Assembly (NCBI GenBank): GCA_022484565.1
Contig: JAKVKZ010000031.1
Span: 1-38,410 of the forward strand
Reading direction: 5' to 3'
Source of the DNA: Muribaculaceae bacterium
Lineage (GTDB): Bacteria > Bacteroidota > Bacteroidia > Bacteroidales > Muribaculaceae
DNA: 38,410 nucleotides
Both the position numbers and the translations under genes were made by a program. The notes beneath the pieces are model-generated. The model was given only the letters and a program-made list of their open reading frames with translations, ran no database searches and had not been told where the DNA came from. Shown here in pieces: positions 8,252 through 16,890 of the stretch. Position 1 is the stretch's first letter; each line of letters begins with the position of its first letter.

Positions 8252-8614
8252 TTATCTTTTTAATTGCACAATCACTTCCTTTAATTTCTTTGCAGCCTCA
8301 CGCGACATGTTTACTTGGTAAATAAAATCAGAAAAATCGCTCAGCACTAAAGTTTGCTTAAGAACATTAATCCTATATACATATTCAATATTAACAATGC
8401 ACTTCTTGCCCAAACGAACAAATTGCATTGCTTCCTTCTTCAAACTATCCTCAAGCACTTTGGCTGTCTGCGTCAAATTCAATGGCACAGTGCATTTAAG
8501 CTTGTTTGCCAATATTATATTTGTATAATTTCCGTCAGCCTCAAAGCAGACAACTTTGCCAATCTCTATCCGCAGCAGTTCATCGCGCGAATTGAAAAAT
8601 ATGTACTTTGTCAT
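8252..8614 (-). CDS. LytTR-domain DNA-binding regulator (stand-alone)
   Basis: A 120-residue protein made almost wholly of a LytTR DNA-binding domain: IGKVVCFEADGNYTNIIL, then FVRLGKKCIVNIEYVYRIN, the typical beta-rich LytTR signature in which a Ser/His-lead segment precedes IVN. No receiver domain is fused, so its input must come from another protein. It is the first gene of the minus-strand run toward the kinase, and a pair of exact direct repeats lies upstream of it, fitting autoregulation. The target genes are probably this cluster. Confidence 0.88.
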   Translation of the reverse strand: MTKYIFFNSRDELLRIEIGKVVCFEADGNYTNIILANKLKCTVPLNLTQTAKVLEDSLKKEAMQFVRLGKKCIVNIEYVYRINVLKQTLVLSDFSDFIYQVNMSREAAKKLKEVIVQLKR

Positions 8615-8677
8615 AATATTATATGATTTTATGTGAATTCTATTTTCCTCTGCTTATCTTCCTTATTATCTCTTTTA

Positions 8678-8732
8678 CAAAATTAGCCTTTTTTTTGCAC
8701 ATATTGGATATTTTCTTGATTTTTTGCACATA
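8678..8732 (-). promoter_or_regulatory. LytTR operon upstream region: -7 box and paired direct repeat
   Basis: On the minus strand TAATTTTG at 8685-8678 fits the Bacteroidota -7 box, without a clear -33. Just upstream TTTTTTGCACATA (plus strand) occurs twice, at 8691-8703 and 8720-8732, 29 bases start to start. LytTR regulators bind pairs of direct repeats, so this is a candidate site. The rest of the 8615-8904 spacer is AT-rich with nothing else recognisable. Confidence 0.42.
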
Positions 8733-8904
8733 ATTTTTTATTTGTAGCTATATTTTGCTCGTTTTTTATCAAAATGCCTTTCTAATTCAATATTAGCCAT
8801 TTTTTCATCAATAATTTCCCGAAAATCCTTGCTTTTCATCTCTTTTATTCGTAACTTCACAAAGTCAAATTTTGCTCTTTTCAACAACATAAATTTTTAC
8901 AGCT

Positions 8905-9138
8905 ATGGAAAATGATGAAGATTTGGTTTTATTCCGCGAATTCGGCTCCGACATCGAAGCCAACATGGTGAAAAGCGTTCTCGAAACTAACGGCGTGCCT
9001 TGCATGCTCACCAACGAAAACATGGCTACAATTATGCCTATCGGCCCAGTCAGTGTAGGCGCAATCCGTCTGATGGTCTTCCGCCGCGACTTGCAGCTCG
9101 CACGCGACGTTATGGCATCAAACCCTATCGACGAATAA
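8905..9138 (+). CDS. DUF2007-family small protein
   Basis: A 77-residue soluble protein. The features LVLFREFGSDIEANMVKSVL, then a loop ending in GPVSVGAIRLMVFRRDLQLA, match DUF2007, a small ferredoxin-like domain called a putative signal transducing protein. Its molecular role is unknown. It is on the opposite strand from the signalling cluster and starts a two-gene rightward run with the repeat protein 61 bases later. Confidence 0.85.
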   Translation: MENDEDLVLFREFGSDIEANMVKSVLETNGVPCMLTNENMATIMPIGPVSVGAIRLMVFRRDLQLARDVMASNPIDE

Positions 9139-9199
9139 GCATTAAACCAATTGCCGCACGCAATGTCCAATTTACAATAATATCATTAAAGGAAAAAAT

Positions 9200-9649
9200 A
9201 TGAAACGTTTACTATGCATTTTATTCGCTCTGCTCATCGTGGGCGGCACTACTGCGTTTGCTGAAAACAACAGCCGCAAAAAAACTAAAACTAACGGAAC
9301 ATCTTCCTATTACGACCGCTACGGCAGCAAATCAGGTTCGGCCCAATCAAGAAACGGCTCAACATCCTATTACGACAAATATGGACGCAAAACCGGTTCC
9401 TCACAGTCAAGAAACGGCAGCACCTCTTATTACGACAAGTATGGCCGCAAATCCCAAACTTCGCAAACCAACGGCAACAGCACCTCCTATTACGACCAAT
9501 ACGGCCATAAATCAGGCTCGGCAACTACCAACGGCAACACCACTACTTATTATGACGAATATGGGCACAAGACTGGCACATCAGTCTCCAACGGCAATTC
9601 AACCGATTATTACGATGAATATGGCCATAAAACGGGCCGTTCAGAATAG
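9200..9649 (+). CDS. Secreted tandem-repeat protein with six YYDxYG repeats
   Basis: A 149-residue protein with a signal peptide (MKRLLCILFALLIVGGTTAFA, cut near 21) followed by six 20-residue repeats in exact register: the Tyr-Tyr-Asp of each falls at residues 37, 57, 77, 97, 117 and 137. The repeat core is NGsTsYYDxYGrKtGss. No cysteine is present after the signal. The composition (Tyr, Gly, Ser, Thr, Asn) suggests an extended surface or periplasmic chain; I recognise no family with a known function. A GGAA-rich ribosome site precedes the ATG. A strong bidirectional terminator follows. Confidence 0.82.
   Translation: MKRLLCILFALLIVGGTTAFAENNSRKKTKTNGTSSYYDRYGSKSGSAQSRNGSTSYYDKYGRKTGSSQSRNGSTSYYDKYGRKSQTSQTNGNSTSYYDQYGHKSGSATTNGNTTTYYDEYGHKTGTSVSNGNSTDYYDEYGHKTGRSE
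9287..9646 (+). repeat. Six 60-bp in-frame tandem repeats
   Basis: Six 60-base units code the 20-residue repeats of the secreted protein. The first three are closest to one another, the last three form a second subgroup, suggesting stepwise duplication. Confidence 0.85.
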
Positions 9650-9666
9650 TCAATAAAACATACGGC

Positions 9667-9705
9667 AAAAAAAGAGCGCAAACCAAATTGGTCGCGCTCT
9701 TTTTA
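9667..9705. terminator. Bidirectional terminator
   Basis: AAAAAGAGCGC pairs with GCGCTCTTTTT around an inner ACCAAATTGGT palindrome, with A-run and T-run on either side. It lies between the converging repeat-protein and mltG genes and should stop both. Confidence 0.9.
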
Positions 9706-9726
9706 TTTTATTGTTTTTGTAGCTTA

Positions 9727-10758
9727 TCAGTTAATTCCGCGTTTGTCCAGTTCCTCACGATAACGTTGCGCATTCGCCTTATGGTCAGCAAAATTGATCG
9801 TGAAATTGTGATAGCCCGAGAAATCCTCTTTTGCGCACATATACAGATAATTATGTTGTGGTGCATTCAGCACTGCATCAAGTGTGCTCTTGTCAGGCAA
9901 ACGTATCGGGCCAGGAGGCAGCCCTACAAAACGGTATGTGTTGTATGGCGAATCTGTTTTTGTCATCGCTTCCGTAATCCTCTTTATGCTGAAATCACCG
10001 ATTGCGAACTTCACTGTAGGGTCAGCCTGTAGTGGCATACCGCTTTTCAGCCTGTTCATGTAGAGCCGTGCCACTTTCCCGCGCTCGTCTTTCTTCACGG
10101 TCTCCTCTTCCACAATCGATGCAATAATCGTAACTTCATCCTGCGACAGTCCCAATGCCTTTGCCTTCGCTTGGCGGCTCATGTCCCAAAAGTTATTGTA
10201 ATTGTCCTTCATCTTTTCAAGCAGGTCTTCCGGCTTGTCGGTCCAGTAGAATTCGTAGCTGTCGGGAACAAGCACAGTCAATATTGTTTCAGGCGTTTTC
10301 CCGTATTTTGCACAAAATGCTGTGTCGTTAAGAGCCTTCAGCATATCTTCCTTGCTCATCATGAATTTCAGCCCTACTCTTGCGGCAAATTCATCCTTAG
10401 TCCTGATATTGTTGAAGGTGAATTTCACGCCGCTCTGGTGTCCCACTGTTATTTTCCTTGCTGCGCGCAATGGCGACATTCCTTTTTTCACCTCGTATGC
10501 TCCTACTCGGTTGGCCATATCCGTACCGCTCCAGCTTATCATATTGGCCACTCGGCTGCCATAGCCGTCGCCTAACCACATTTTAAGAGAATCAGTAAGT
10601 GCCTCATGTGTCATTTTCGGATAAATGTACACCATCGTGTCCTCTTTTGCGCCGCTCAACGCGTATGGCAATGCCCATGCGCATATTCCTATGACCACAA
10701 CCGCTATTATGGTCCTAATTAGCGTCTTTTTCTTGATTTCGTATTTTCCTATTTTCAT
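9727..10758 (-). CDS. mltG: Endolytic murein transglycosylase MltG (YceG-like)
   Basis: A 343-residue inner-membrane enzyme that cleaves nascent peptidoglycan glycan strands and sets their length. I take the ATG at 10758 (MKIGKYEIKKK); the frame opens 11 codons earlier but that start adds an unlikely prefix. One membrane helix at about 15-35, then a LysM-like region and the catalytic domain. ASIVEEE carries the catalytic Glu (about residue 217 from this start), and RLYMNRL, PLQADPTVKFA and PYNTYRFVGLPPGPI are all diagnostic. Length fits the family. It converges with the repeat protein and is a single-gene unit. Confidence 0.95.
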   Translation of the reverse strand: MKIGKYEIKKKTLIRTIIAVVVIGICAWALPYALSGAKEDTMVYIYPKMTHEALTDSLKMWLGDGYGSRVANMISWSGTDMANRVGAYEVKKGMSPLRAARKITVGHQSGVKFTFNNIRTKDEFAARVGLKFMMSKEDMLKALNDTAFCAKYGKTPETILTVLVPDSYEFYWTDKPEDLLEKMKDNYNNFWDMSRQAKAKALGLSQDEVTIIASIVEEETVKKDERGKVARLYMNRLKSGMPLQADPTVKFAIGDFSIKRITEAMTKTDSPYNTYRFVGLPPGPIRLPDKSTLDAVLNAPQHNYLYMCAKEDFSGYHNFTINFADHKANAQRYREELDKRGIN

Positions 10759-10806
10759 TGTAGTTTTGTAAAACTTGGCAAAAATAATCAATTTATTTCA
10801 TTTGTA

Positions 10807-10837
10807 TTTGCTTTTTCAAATATTTGACGTAACTTTG
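10807..10837 (+). promoter_or_regulatory. Promoter of tRNA-Ser
   Basis: TTTG (10807-10810), a 19-base spacer and TAACTTTG (10830-10837) make a full-consensus Bacteroidota promoter about 32 bases before the tRNA. Confidence 0.75.
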
Positions 10838-10869
10838 CACTCGCAAAATGAGTTCAACACTCGTCAACT

Positions 10870-10959
10870 GGAGAGGTGGGAGAGTGGCTGAATCCAGCAG
10901 TTTGCTAAACTGCCGTAGGGGTAACCTTACCACGAGTTCGAATCTCGTCCTCTCCGCCA
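10870..10959 (+). tRNA. tRNA-Ser (anticodon GCT)
   Basis: A class II tRNA of 90 nt. The acceptor GGAGAGG pairs with CCTCTCC, the discriminator is G, and CCA is encoded. The anticodon arm GCAGT-TTGCTAA-ACTGC gives anticodon GCT (reads AGC/AGT). A long variable arm follows, then the T arm with GTTCGAATC. No integrase or attachment duplication is seen beside it. Confidence 0.95.
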
Positions 10960-10961
10960 AA

Positions 10962-10995
10962 GCCCAGTAGCCATCGGTTGCTGGGCCTTTCTTTT
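10962..10995 (+). terminator. Terminator after tRNA-Ser
   Basis: GCCCAGTAGCC pairs with GGTTGCTGGGC (one G-T pair and one mismatch) over a short loop, followed by a T-rich tract. Confidence 0.8.
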
Positions 10996-11061
10996 CTCCC
11001 TACTTACTCTCTCTTTCCGCACAATCACATCATTTCTCTACGTTTTTCCGCCTTTTTTTTG

Positions 11062-11069
11062 TAATTTTG
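11062..11069 (+). promoter_or_regulatory. -7 box (TAATTTTG) of valS
   Basis: A TAnnTTTG match about 40 bases before the valS start; the -33 element is weak. Confidence 0.5.
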
Positions 11070-11107
11070 CGCCTTGTAATGCACATTTCGTTTAATTTCA
11101 TGGCTTT

Positions 11108-13729
11108 ATGAATGATTTAGCTACAAAATACAATCCTTCTGAAGTGGAGGACAAGTGGTACAGTTACTGGATGAAGCACAAGCTGTTCCATTCCGAACCT
11201 GACGGTCGCGAACCTTACACTATCGTGATTCCGCCGCCTAACGTCACTGGAGTGCTGCACATGGGCCACATGCTCAACAATACCATTCAGGACATCCTTA
11301 TCCGACGTGCCCGAATGGAGGGCAAGAATGCACTTTGGGTACCTGGCACCGACCACGCTTCAATTGCCACTGAAGCTAAAGTCGTCAATCGTTTGGCTCA
11401 GCAAGGTATAAAAAAGACCGACCTCACACGCGACGAATTCTTGAAGCATGCTTGGGATTGGACCCGCGAGCATGGCGGCATCATTCTTGAGCAGCTCAAA
11501 AAGCTCGGCGCTTCCTGCGATTGGGACCGCACAGCTTTCACCATGGATGAGACCCGCTCACGCAGCGTCATCAAGGTATTTGTCGACCTTTTCAACAAAG
11601 GCCTTATCTATCGTGGCGTCCGCATGGTCAATTGGGATCCCAAGGCTCTGACAGCTCTTTCCGATGAGGAAGTGATATATAAAGATGAGCACAGCAAACT
11701 TTATTATCTTCGCTACAAAATTGTAGGTGAGGAAGGCTATGCGATTGTTGCCACCACTCGCCCGGAGACAATTATGGGCGACACTGCCATGTGCATCAAT
11801 CCTAATGATCCGAAGAATGCCCATTTGAAGGGCAAACATGTGATTGTTCCTCTCGTTGGCCGTGAAATTCCTGTCATCGAGGATGATTATGTCGATATCG
11901 AATTTGGTACTGGCTGCCTTAAAGTCACTCCAGCTCACGACATCAACGACCACATGCTCGGTGAAAAATATAATCTGCCTTCAATCGACATTTTCAACGA
12001 TAACGGCACTCTCAGCGAGGCTGCCGGACTTTATGTAGGCATGGACCGCTTTGATGTCCGCAAGCAGATTGCCATCGACCTTGAAAAGGCTGGCCTGCTT
12101 GAGAAAGTTGAGGATTACAACAACAAAGTCGGTTATAGTGAGCGCACCAATGTCGTCATTGAACCTAAACTTTCAATGCAGTGGTTCATGAAGATGAGCG
12201 AAATCACCAAACCCGCTCTCAAAGCGGTTATGGACGATGCCATAAAGTTCTTCCCTCCGAAGTTCAAGAACACTTACCGTCACTGGATGACCGACACCAA
12301 GGACTGGTGTATCTCGCGCCAACTCTGGTGGGGACATCGCATTCCAGCATATTTCCTGCCTAAGGGCGGTTATGTTGTAGCTGAAAATATTGCCGATGCT
12401 CTTGTTCTTGCCAAGAAAAAAACTGGCGACGAATCATTGACCGAAAAAGACCTTCGTCAGGACGATGATTGCCTCGACACTTGGTTCTCCTCTTGGTTAT
12501 GGCCGATTTCGCTGTTCGACGGCATCTGCAATCCCGACAACAAGGAAATCAAATACTATTATCCTTCCAGCGACCTTGTCACCGCTCCCGACATCATTTT
12601 CTTCTGGGTTGCGCGCATGATTATTGCCGGCTATATTTTCCGCGACGATAAGCCTTTCCGCAACGTTTATTTCACCGGTATTGTCCGCGACAAACTTGGT
12701 CGCAAGATGTCGAAGTCGCTTGGTAATTCTCCCGACCCAATCACCTTGATTGAAAAATTCGGTGCTGATGGCGTGCGTATGGGCATGATGCTTGCCGCTC
12801 CTGCTGGCAACGATATCCTTTACGATGATTCTCTTTGCGAACAGGGCCGTAATTTCAATAATAAGATTTGGAATGCTTTCCGCCTTGTCAAAGGTTGGGA
12901 GGTCGCTGATATTGAGCAGCCTGATTATGCCAAAGAGGCTGTAGAGTGGTTCTCGTCTGTTCTGAATTCCACTCTTGCCGAAGTTAAGGATTTGTTCTCT
13001 AAGTTCCGTATTTCTGAAGCCCTCATGGCTGTTTATCGCCTGTTCTGGGAGGAATTCTCCGCATGGTATCTTGAAATTGTCAAGCCTGCCTATCAGCAGC
13101 CTATCGACCGCGTCACCTACAATGCCACTCTCGGATTTTTCGATTCCCTCCTGCGTCTGCTTCATCCGTTCATGCCTTTCATCACTGAAGAGTTGTGGCA
13201 GCACATCAGCGAGCGCAAGGATGGCGAAAGCATCATGGTTGCACGCGTTCCTGAACCTGGCAAAATTGATTCCGGCATAATCGAAGCCATGAACGATGCC
13301 AAGCAGATTATTGCTGGCGTCCGCACTGTCAGGCTCCAAAAGAACATACCTAACAAGAATGTCCTTTCACTTCAGATTGCAGGCAAATTCACCAACGCCT
13401 TTGCGCCGGTAATTCTCAAACTTGCCAATCTCTCCGGCATTGCCGAAGTGTCTGAAAAGGACTCCACTGCCGCTCCGTTTATGGTTGGCACTGTTGAGTA
13501 TGCTGTACCTCTTCAGGGCAACATTGATGTCGATGAGGAAATCAGCAAGATTCAGTCCGACATTGCATATCTCCAAGGCTTCTTGAAGTCAGTCGAGAAG
13601 AAACTCTCCAACGAGCGTTTCGTCAACAATGCTCCTGCAGCCGTGGTTGCAGCCGAGCGCAAAAAGCAGGCCGACGCTCAAAGCAAAATTGCCACTTTGG
13701 AGGCAAGTCTTGCCGCGCTGAAGCACTAA
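11108..13729 (+). CDS. valS: Valine--tRNA ligase
   Basis: An 873-residue cytoplasmic class I synthetase that charges tRNA-Val with valine. [13 protein letters not shown] holds the HIGH-type motif (HMGH, 51-54); KMSKS is at 533-537; the editing (CP1) domain lies between, with [11 protein letters not shown] typical of ValRS; the anticodon-binding domain follows, and the last 65 residues are the coiled-coil arm ([19 protein letters not shown]). Full length and intact. It is a single-gene unit between tRNA-Ser and a strong terminator. Confidence 0.98.
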   Translation: MNDLATKYNPSEVEDKWYSYWMKHKLFHSEPDGREPYTIVIPPPNVTGVLHMGHMLNNTIQDILIRRARMEGKNALWVPGTDHASIATEAKVVNRLAQQGIKKTDLTRDEFLKHAWDWTREHGGIILEQLKKLGASCDWDRTAFTMDETRSRSVIKVFVDLFNKGLIYRGVRMVNWDPKALTALSDEEVIYKDEHSKLYYLRYKIVGEEGYAIVATTRPETIMGDTAMCINPNDPKNAHLKGKHVIVPLVGREIPVIEDDYVDIEFGTGCLKVTPAHDINDHMLGEKYNLPSIDIFNDNGTLSEAAGLYVGMDRFDVRKQIAIDLEKAGLLEKVEDYNNKVGYSERTNVVIEPKLSMQWFMKMSEITKPALKAVMDDAIKFFPPKFKNTYRHWMTDTKDWCISRQLWWGHRIPAYFLPKGGYVVAENIADALVLAKKKTGDESLTEKDLRQDDDCLDTWFSSWLWPISLFDGICNPDNKEIKYYYPSSDLVTAPDIIFFWVARMIIAGYIFRDDKPFRNVYFTGIVRDKLGRKMSKSLGNSPDPITLIEKFGADGVRMGMMLAAPAGNDILYDDSLCEQGRNFNNKIWNAFRLVKGWEVADIEQPDYAKEAVEWFSSVLNSTLAEVKDLFSKFRISEALMAVYRLFWEEFSAWYLEIVKPAYQQPIDRVTYNATLGFFDSLLRLLHPFMPFITEELWQHISERKDGESIMVARVPEPGKIDSGIIEAMNDAKQIIAGVRTVRLQKNIPNKNVLSLQIAGKFTNAFAPVILKLANLSGIAEVSEKDSTAAPFMVGTVEYAVPLQGNIDVDEEISKIQSDIAYLQGFLKSVEKKLSNERFVNNAPAAVVAAERKKQADAQSKIATLEASLAALKH

Positions 13730-13738
13730 AAGTTCATA

Positions 13739-13780
13739 ATCCATTGGCAGATATTTTTTTCTGCCAATGGATTTATTTTT
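13739..13780 (+). terminator. Rho-independent terminator of valS
   Basis: ATCCATTGGCAG and CTGCCAATGGAT form a perfect 12-bp stem, followed by TTATTTTT. Confidence 0.92.
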
Positions 13781-13850
13781 ATATGGCTTGGGGCTATTCC
13801 CCCAGATGCCGAAAATACCATTAAAATATTCATCACAAAATCACATTTAA

Positions 13851-16043
13851 ATGAAAACTCATCTTTTATCCATTCTGCTCTTTTCTCTTTGCATTTCGTC
13901 CTGTATTGCAGTAAATGGAGCTACTAAATCAACAGTTGATGCCGACGTAGCAAATGCCACTGCCCTGCTCCAACGTTTGCTCCATTCCAACGCCGACAGT
14001 TTCACTTTCCGCAAATCCGCTGATAAAAATGGAAAGGATTGCTTCACTATCGCTTCGGAAGGCTCTAAAATTGTTATCACCGGCAACAATGCCAATTCCA
14101 TGGCAATGGGCCTTAACCGTTATTTGCAGAAATATTGCCTTACCACCGTTTCATGGTACGACGATATCGCTGTGGAATTGCCAAAAGTGCTTCCGGCTGT
14201 TCCCGCACCTGAATCAGGCGAGGCTAAAGTCAAAAACCGCTTTTTCCTGAATTATTGCACCTACGGTTACACCATGCCTTTTTGGCAATGGCCACAGTGG
14301 GAGCGCATTATCGATTGGATGGCTCTCAATGGCGTGAACATGCCGCTTGCCATCACTGGCGAGGAAGCCGTTTACTATAATGTTTATCGCAAACTCGGAA
14401 TGACTGATTCCGACATCCGCGCATTTTTCACTGGCCCTGTCTATCTTCCTTGGCATCGCATGGCAAACATTGATTCTTGGAACGGACCGCTTCCTAAACA
14501 ATGGCTCGACAATCAGATTGAACTTCAAAAACGCATTCTCGACCGCGAACGTCAACTCAATATGCACCCTGTCCTGCCTGCTTTTGCCGGCCATGTTCCG
14601 GGCAAGTTGCACGATATTTTTCCTAAGTCCAACATTAAGGATTTGACTCAATGGGCTGGATTTGATGCCAAATATCGCTGTCATTTTCTGAATCCCGATG
14701 ACCCACTGTTTGCAAAAATCCAGAAAATGTTCCTCACTGAGCAAACAAAACTTTTTGGTACTGACCACATTTATGGTGTTGACCCGTTCAACGAGGTTGA
14801 ACCGCCGAGTTGGGAACCTGATTATCTCAAAAAGGTTTCCAGCGACATGTTCAAGACTTTGACCGATGTTGACAAAAAGGCTGTTTGGATGCAGATGGCT
14901 TGGATGTTCTTCTACGATTCAAAGCATTGGACTCCGGCTACAATAAAGGCCCTGCTCGATGGCGTGCCGAAAGGCCGCATGATGTTGCTCGACTATCATT
15001 GCGAAAACACTGAATTGTGGAAACGTACTGAATCTTTCTATGGTCAGCCTTACATTTGGTGCTATCTCGGAAATTTCGGAGGCAACACTCCTATTTATGG
15101 CAATGCCAAGGAATGTGCCAAGCGGCTTGATGCAGCTCTTGCCTCTGAAAACTCAAATTTTGCCGGTATTGGCTCAACTCTCGAAGGTCTCGACGTTATG
15201 CAGTTCCCTTACGAACTTTTGTTTGAAAAGGCTTGGACCTACAGCAATGGCAATTCCATCTCCATCAATTCCATTGCCGACCGCCACCTTGGCTACGCTT
15301 CTCCTGAAATGCGTCAGGCTTGGAACTCTCTCTATAATAGCATCTACGTCCAGTTGCCAAGCACCAACGGCATTCTCACCAATTACCGCCCTAAACTCGG
15401 CAAATCCGATTACCGCACTGCCATCACATTCTCTTCCGATTCATTGTTGAAAGTTTGGAAGCAACTCGTTTCCGTTCCCGATTGCAACCGCAATGCCATG
15501 CGCCTCGACCTGATTGTCGTCGGTCGTCAGGCCCTCGGAGGCAAATTCCTCGATGTGAAGAACGATTTTGACAAAGCCTATTCAAATCACGACATTACAG
15601 CACTTCAACGTGATTCAGCCCTCATGGTTGGCCTTCTTTCCGACATCAATTCACTCACTGCCATGCACCCACACTGTTCTCTCTCCTCGTGGCTCGGACT
15701 GGCGCGCGACATGGGCGACACGCCTGCGCTCAAGGACTATTATGAGCATAATGCCCGCAACATCATCACCACGTGGGGCGGAACAATCGATGACTATGCC
15801 AGCCGCACTTGGGCAGGACTTATAAGCAGCTATTACACTCCACGTTGGACTATCTACATTTCTGATGTAATCACCGCTGTTCGTCAAGGCAAAGAATTCA
15901 GCCAAGAAATCTATAATGCCAAGGTTTCAGCCTTTGAACAAGGCTGGGTCAATTCTTGCGCACCAATCTTCGTCCCCGACGATTCAAAAGCCGATGTGCT
16001 TTCGTTCTCCAAATATCTTGTTTCAAAATATTTTGCCCGGTAA
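13851..16043 (+). CDS. Alpha-N-acetylglucosaminidase, GH89 (NAGLU family), probable lipoprotein
   Basis: A 730-residue enzyme that removes terminal alpha-linked GlcNAc, as found on heparan-type chains and on alpha-1,4-GlcNAc-capped mucin glycans. The N-terminus ends in ISSC, a lipobox giving lipidated Cys18. Tip, catalytic and C-terminal helical domains follow in order. DPFNEVEPPSWEP carries the acid/base Glu315 and TLEGLD the nucleophile Glu445, by alignment with human NAGLU Glu316 and Glu446; PYIWCYLGNFGGN and MPLAITGEEAV are further family signatures. The enzyme is probably exported to periplasm or surface for host-glycan use. No SusC/SusD pair is nearby, so it is a stand-alone gene. Confidence 0.94.
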   Translation: MKTHLLSILLFSLCISSCIAVNGATKSTVDADVANATALLQRLLHSNADSFTFRKSADKNGKDCFTIASEGSKIVITGNNANSMAMGLNRYLQKYCLTTVSWYDDIAVELPKVLPAVPAPESGEAKVKNRFFLNYCTYGYTMPFWQWPQWERIIDWMALNGVNMPLAITGEEAVYYNVYRKLGMTDSDIRAFFTGPVYLPWHRMANIDSWNGPLPKQWLDNQIELQKRILDRERQLNMHPVLPAFAGHVPGKLHDIFPKSNIKDLTQWAGFDAKYRCHFLNPDDPLFAKIQKMFLTEQTKLFGTDHIYGVDPFNEVEPPSWEPDYLKKVSSDMFKTLTDVDKKAVWMQMAWMFFYDSKHWTPATIKALLDGVPKGRMMLLDYHCENTELWKRTESFYGQPYIWCYLGNFGGNTPIYGNAKECAKRLDAALASENSNFAGIGSTLEGLDVMQFPYELLFEKAWTYSNGNSISINSIADRHLGYASPEMRQAWNSLYNSIYVQLPSTNGILTNYRPKLGKSDYRTAITFSSDSLLKVWKQLVSVPDCNRNAMRLDLIVVGRQALGGKFLDVKNDFDKAYSNHDITALQRDSALMVGLLSDINSLTAMHPHCSLSSWLGLARDMGDTPALKDYYEHNARNIITTWGGTIDDYASRTWAGLISSYYTPRWTIYISDVITAVRQGKEFSQEIYNAKVSAFEQGWVNSCAPIFVPDDSKADVLSFSKYLVSKYFAR

Positions 16044-16051
16044 GAATAAGT

Positions 16052-16076
16052 AAGGCGGGACTAATGATCCCGCCTT
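16052..16076 (+). terminator. Terminator after the GH89 gene
   Basis: AAGGCGGGA and TCCCGCCTT form a perfect 9-bp stem 8 bases after the stop, followed by a weak T-rich tract. Confidence 0.7.
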
Positions 16077-16099
16077 CATCTTCTTTATGACAATAAAAA

Positions 16100-16126
16100 A
16101 ACGAGGCCGCTTTTCAGCACCTCGTT
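16100..16126 (-). terminator. Terminator of the RRM gene
   Basis: AACGAGG and CCTCGTT form a stem; on the minus strand it is followed by TTTTTTTATT. It lies 34 bases downstream of the RRM stop. Confidence 0.8.
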
Positions 16127-16160
16127 CTTTTAATTTGCAAAAACTTCGTTACGAATATTT

Positions 16161-16451
16161 TTATCTGCGGAATCCGCCTCCACGAGGGGCGAAATTACGC
16201 GGCTTGTCTTCACGTGGTTTTGCAACATTGACACTGATTGTGCGGCCTTCGAATTCGGTGCCGTTCAATCCGTCAATCGCTTTTTGTCCTGCCTCATCAT
16301 CGGACATCTCTACGAAGCCGAAGCCTCTTGAACGTCCAGAGAATTTGTCGGTAATTACTTTAGCCGATGAAACTTCTCCATAGGCCGAAAACAACTCTTG
16401 TAAGCCATCGTCTTTTACGCTGTAGCTTAGATTAGAAATGTAAATGTTCAT
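16161..16451 (-). CDS. RRM-type RNA-binding protein
   Basis: A 96-residue single RNA-recognition-motif protein. RNP2 is IYISNL (3-8) and RNP1 is RGFGFVEM (about 42-49), both with the aromatic residues that stack on RNA bases. The C-terminal RGGGFRR is a short arginine/glycine tail. Such RRM proteins are abundant, highly expressed single-stranded nucleic-acid binders in Bacteroidota and are thought to act as post-transcriptional regulators where Hfq is absent. It has its own promoter with a long leader of about 100 bases. Confidence 0.95.
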   Translation of the reverse strand: MNIYISNLSYSVKDDGLQELFSAYGEVSSAKVITDKFSGRSRGFGFVEMSDDEAGQKAIDGLNGTEFEGRTISVNVAKPREDKPRNFAPRGGGFRR

Positions 16452-16557
16452 TTAAATGATAAAATTAAAATTCCTCAGAGATGGGAATCATTAGTGAATG
16501 CCAGTAAAAGTATTAGTTTTAACGAACAAAACAATAAATATCCTTACTCCTTGGCAG

Positions 16558-16587
16558 CAAATGTAATACTTTTATTTTACATACAAA
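16558..16587 (-). promoter_or_regulatory. Promoter of the RRM gene
   Basis: On the minus strand TTTG (16587-16584), an 18-base spacer and TACATTTG (16565-16558) form a strong Bacteroidota promoter. Transcription would begin near 16550, leaving a leader of about 100 bases, which may be where the RNA-binding protein controls its own mRNA. Confidence 0.72.
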
Positions 16588-16819
16588 TCTTTTTTACTCT
16601 TTTTTCTTCTAAAATATTCATTTTTCGCCTATTTCCATGCCTCTTACTCCCTCTTTTTTGAGAAAATGACCAACTTTTTGGGCTTTCTGACCTATCGGCT
16701 TTCCCCCTATTTCATCTTTTTTGAAAAAAAGTGCATGGCTTTGATAGATTTTCATTGATTTCATAGTATAACATAATAGAATGTGCATCTTATTATTAAT
16801 CCAAGGCTGCCTTTCGTTC

Positions 16820-16850
16820 TTGCATAATTCGCATTCTTGTCTTACATTTG
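16820..16850 (+). promoter_or_regulatory. Promoter of the sigma-like gene
   Basis: TTGC near 16820 and TACATTTG at 16843-16850 fit the Bacteroidota promoter with a 19-base spacer; about 40 bases before the ATG. Confidence 0.55.
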
Positions 16851-16890
16851 CATCGTCTGAAAGCCATCCTTTAATATTATTTCTTTAGTT

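Larger units (their letters stand above)
16452..16890. other. Intergenic region with two divergent promoters
   Basis: No gene is visible in these 439 bases. It contains the RRM promoter and 5' leader to the left and the promoter of the sigma-like gene to the right, separated by AT-rich sequence with T-runs. Confidence 0.6.

Noticed and set aside
398-8614. Part of a type VI secretion locus
   Set aside because: Kinase/PP2C/FHA sets accompany some T6SS loci, but no Tss protein is present within the window.
9287-9646. CRISPR array
   Set aside because: The regular 60-base units are in frame and code a secreted repeat protein; there are no distinct spacers and no cas genes.
10870-10959. tRNA-Ser as integration site of the island
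   Set aside because: No integrase or duplicated tRNA end lies next to it, and valS and the GH89 gene separate it from the accessory region.
12497-13339. 280-codon minus-strand frame inside valS
   Set aside because: Antisense to a conserved, intact housekeeping gene; no domain seen.
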